Source: Actinomycetota bacterium
GTDB taxonomy: Bacteria; Actinomycetota; Acidimicrobiia; Acidimicrobiales; Ilumatobacteraceae
Assembly: GCA_026393655.1 (NCBI GenBank)
Contig: JAPKZT010000152.1
Coordinates: forward strand, 1 to 6,596
Length of the DNA: 6,596 bases
Direction of reading: 5' to 3'
Positions within the stretch are counted from its first letter, which is position 1. Each line of letters opens with the position of its first letter. Positions 5,598-6,596 of this stretch are shown here, piece after piece. The translations under genes were made by a program, and so were the position numbers. The notes beneath the pieces are model-generated. The model saw only the letters and a list, made by a program, of their open reading frames with translations, had not been told where the DNA came from and did no database searches.

Positions 5598-6290
5598 ATG
5601 AAGCAAATCTATTCAGCATTTATGAAAGTGCAAACTGCAATCAAATGGTTTGGTTTGTCACGCCTAATTGGCTCTGTTTTGAGTCTGATCGCAGTCGCGC
5701 TGGCGGGTTGGTGGTTGTTGAGAGTTCCTCCACCTCCACCCGAAGATTCGATACCGATTGCTGGCACCGTTACGACATTGAGCGTCATGGCAATTTCGCC
5801 GCAGACGCAAGAATTAGTTAAAGAATTAGTCACAGAGATAACTGTGCATATCGCTGGGGCGGTTAAGACGCCGGGGGTTTATCAGTTTCATGTTGGGGCG
5901 CGAATTAATGACGGTGTCGTTGCTGCGGGCGGCGCCACTGCGCAAGCAGATCTAGATTCGGTCAACTTAGCGATGTTGCTAAGTGAGGGCGAACAAATCT
6001 ATATTCCGAAGAGAAACGATAAACCACACATAATTGTTCAACCCAGGTTCACTAGTTCGAACAGCTCAAATAGTTCGACAAATAATGAATTGCAAATCAG
6101 TATCAATATCAACACTGCAACTGCGATTGAACTTGAACAACTTGCGGGGGTTGGGCCGTCGACTGCGAAAGCCATTATTGAATTTCGTCAAAAAAACGGT
6201 GGGTTCAAAACTGTCGAAGATTTACTAAACGTTCGCGGTATCGGACCAGCAAAGTTAAGCGAAATCTTGCCGCAAGCACGCGTGAACTAG
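5598..6290 (+). CDS. comEA: ComEA-like competence protein: membrane anchor, SLBB and helix-hairpin-helix domains
   Basis: ComEA binds incoming double-stranded DNA on the outer face of the cytoplasmic membrane during natural transformation. Counting from the GTG at 5595 (231 residues), the protein has a basic N-terminus, one membrane segment (about 24-43), a run of five prolines (45-49), an extracytoplasmic spacer, an SLBB domain (about 83-138; 'VHIAGAVKTPGVYQF', 84-98), a Ser/Asn-rich linker (about 140-167) and a paired helix-hairpin-helix domain (170-231) with 'NINTATAIELEQLAGVGPS' (171-189) and 'LLNVRGIGPAKL' (210-221), the Gly-Val-Gly and Gly-Ile-Gly hairpins that contact DNA backbone. This domain order is standard for Gram-positive ComEA. 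The start is uncertain: GTG 5595, ATG 5598 and ATG 5622 are all in frame and none has a good ribosome binding site. It may be co-transcribed with the chaperedoxin gene. No comEC follows; a convergent gene begins 4 bases on. A role in DNA uptake is inferred from domains only. Confidence 0.9.
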   Translation: MKQIYSAFMKVQTAIKWFGLSRLIGSVLSLIAVALAGWWLLRVPPPPPEDSIPIAGTVTTLSVMAISPQTQELVKELVTEITVHIAGAVKTPGVYQFHVGARINDGVVAAGGATAQADLDSVNLAMLLSEGEQIYIPKRNDKPHIIVQPRFTSSNSSNSSTNNELQISININTATAIELEQLAGVGPSTAKAIIEFRQKNGGFKTVEDLLNVRGIGPAKLSEILPQARVN

Positions 6291-6295
6291 TGCTT
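6274..6295. other. Perfect 6-base inverted repeat across the convergent stop codons
   Basis: AAGCAC (6274-6279) and GTGCTT (6290-6295) are exact reverse complements around a 10-base loop, spanning the end of comEA and touching the stop codon of the convergent membrane-protein gene. Neither side is followed by a strong T run, so it is at best a weak bidirectional terminator. Confidence 0.3.
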
Positions 6296-6596
6296 CAGAT
6301 AACCCCGAGAACGGCCGCTGCGAGGGCAAGTGAAATTAATGAACCCAATACAACGCCAATTGCTAATGGTCGAAATTCGCGAAGCCATTCCGGCCAACTT
6401 GAAATCGTTGATTGAACCGCTCGGCGTGCGGCGTAATGACCGATAACCCACCACATAAAAAGACTCGAGATCAGACTCAAGAAGTAACGAACAAATCCGC
6501 CAATGGCAGGAACTCCAAACAGTGGCAAAGTTGGCAAGGCGATTACGGTCAACACAAAACCCGGAACGCCGGTGATCGAGCCTGGTAGTACAAGCA
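6295..6596 (-). CDS. Multi-pass membrane protein of unknown function, C-terminal part (5' end outside window)
   Basis: The minus-strand frame is open from the right edge to a TGA at 6295-6297, giving about 100 residues that begin Leu-Val-Leu-Pro-Gly-Ser; the GTG at 6555 is internal and probably not the start. Three hydrophobic segments are visible: one rich in Pro and Gly (roughly bases 6500-6575, 'PGFVLTVIALPTLPLFGVP'), a second aromatic-rich one (about 6435-6500, 'YFLSLISSLFMWWVIGHY'), and a C-terminal Ala/Leu-rich one (about 6298-6360, 'IGVVLGSLISLALAAAVLGV'). Between the last two is a loop containing 'AARRAV' and Trp/Arg residues, probably cytoplasmic by the positive-inside rule. I do not recognise the family. 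The real coding nature is supported by the membrane-segment pattern and by tight convergent packing, 4 bases from the comEA stop. Confidence 0.7.
   Translation of the reverse strand, partial: LVLPGSITGVPGFVLTVIALPTLPLFGVPAIGGFVRYFLSLISSLFMWWVIGHYAARRAVQSTISSWPEWLREFRPLAIGVVLGSLISLALAAAVLGVI

Noticed and set aside
5570..5821. Open frame of 83 codons with an ATG at 5570, ahead of and overlapping comEA in another frame
   Set aside because: Its product has no recognisable domain or hydrophobic pattern, and the overlapping frame encodes a complete ComEA architecture, so this is a shadow frame.
1..6596. A defence system, CRISPR array, transposon or prophage
   Set aside because: No spaced repeats, transposase, integrase, nuclease or phage-like genes are present; the window is densely packed with chromosomal-type genes.

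Overview
The window looks like a piece of an actinobacterial chromosome of moderate GC content. The evidence for Actinobacteria is the IF-2 C-terminus ending in a Tyr-Glu-Leu...Glu-Arg-Ala tail like that of mycobacterial IF-2, a DsbA-fold protein closely resembling the mycothiol-dependent nitroreductase Rv2466c, an actinobacterial-type PAC2 protein, and an Rv3761c/FadE36-like phosphotransferase. The base composition is lower in GC than typical soil actinobacteria. A planktonic acidimicrobial lineage is a guess I cannot test from the window.

Layout. (1) 1-1064, plus strand: the 3' part of infB, cut by the left edge. (2) 1093-1728, plus: a DsbA-fold, Rv2466c-like thiol oxidoreductase with a CPWA rather than CPWC active site. 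(3) 1777-2826, plus: an acetylpolyamine amidohydrolase of the histone deacetylase superfamily, ending in a small in-frame tandem duplication. (4) 2842-3717 and 3725-4765, minus: a two-gene unit in which a sugar/acyl-type phosphotransferase is read first and a PAC2 protein follows 7 bases later. (5) 4766-4842: a short divergent promoter region. (6) 4843-5547, plus: a thioredoxin-TPR 'chaperedoxin' of the CnoX/YbbN type. (7) 5598-6290, plus: a ComEA-like membrane-anchored DNA-binding protein (SLBB plus helix-hairpin-helix). (8) 6295-6596, minus: the C-terminal part of an unrecognised multi-pass membrane protein, cut by the right edge.

The genes are mostly housekeeping and do not form one obvious pathway. 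Themes that recur are protein quality control (CnoX-like protein, PAC2), thiol redox chemistry (DsbA-fold protein, thioredoxin) and small-molecule deacylation or phosphorylation. Coding density is very high; no gene-free stretch exceeds about 80 bases. I saw no tRNA, rRNA, CRISPR array, insertion sequence or prophage signal. The points most worth following are the CPWA active site, the redox-intact chaperedoxin, several starts with a TANNNT box 6-8 bases upstream and no Shine-Dalgarno (possible leaderless transcription), the absence of rbfA after infB, a comEA without an adjacent comEC, and the duplicated stop region of the amidohydrolase gene.
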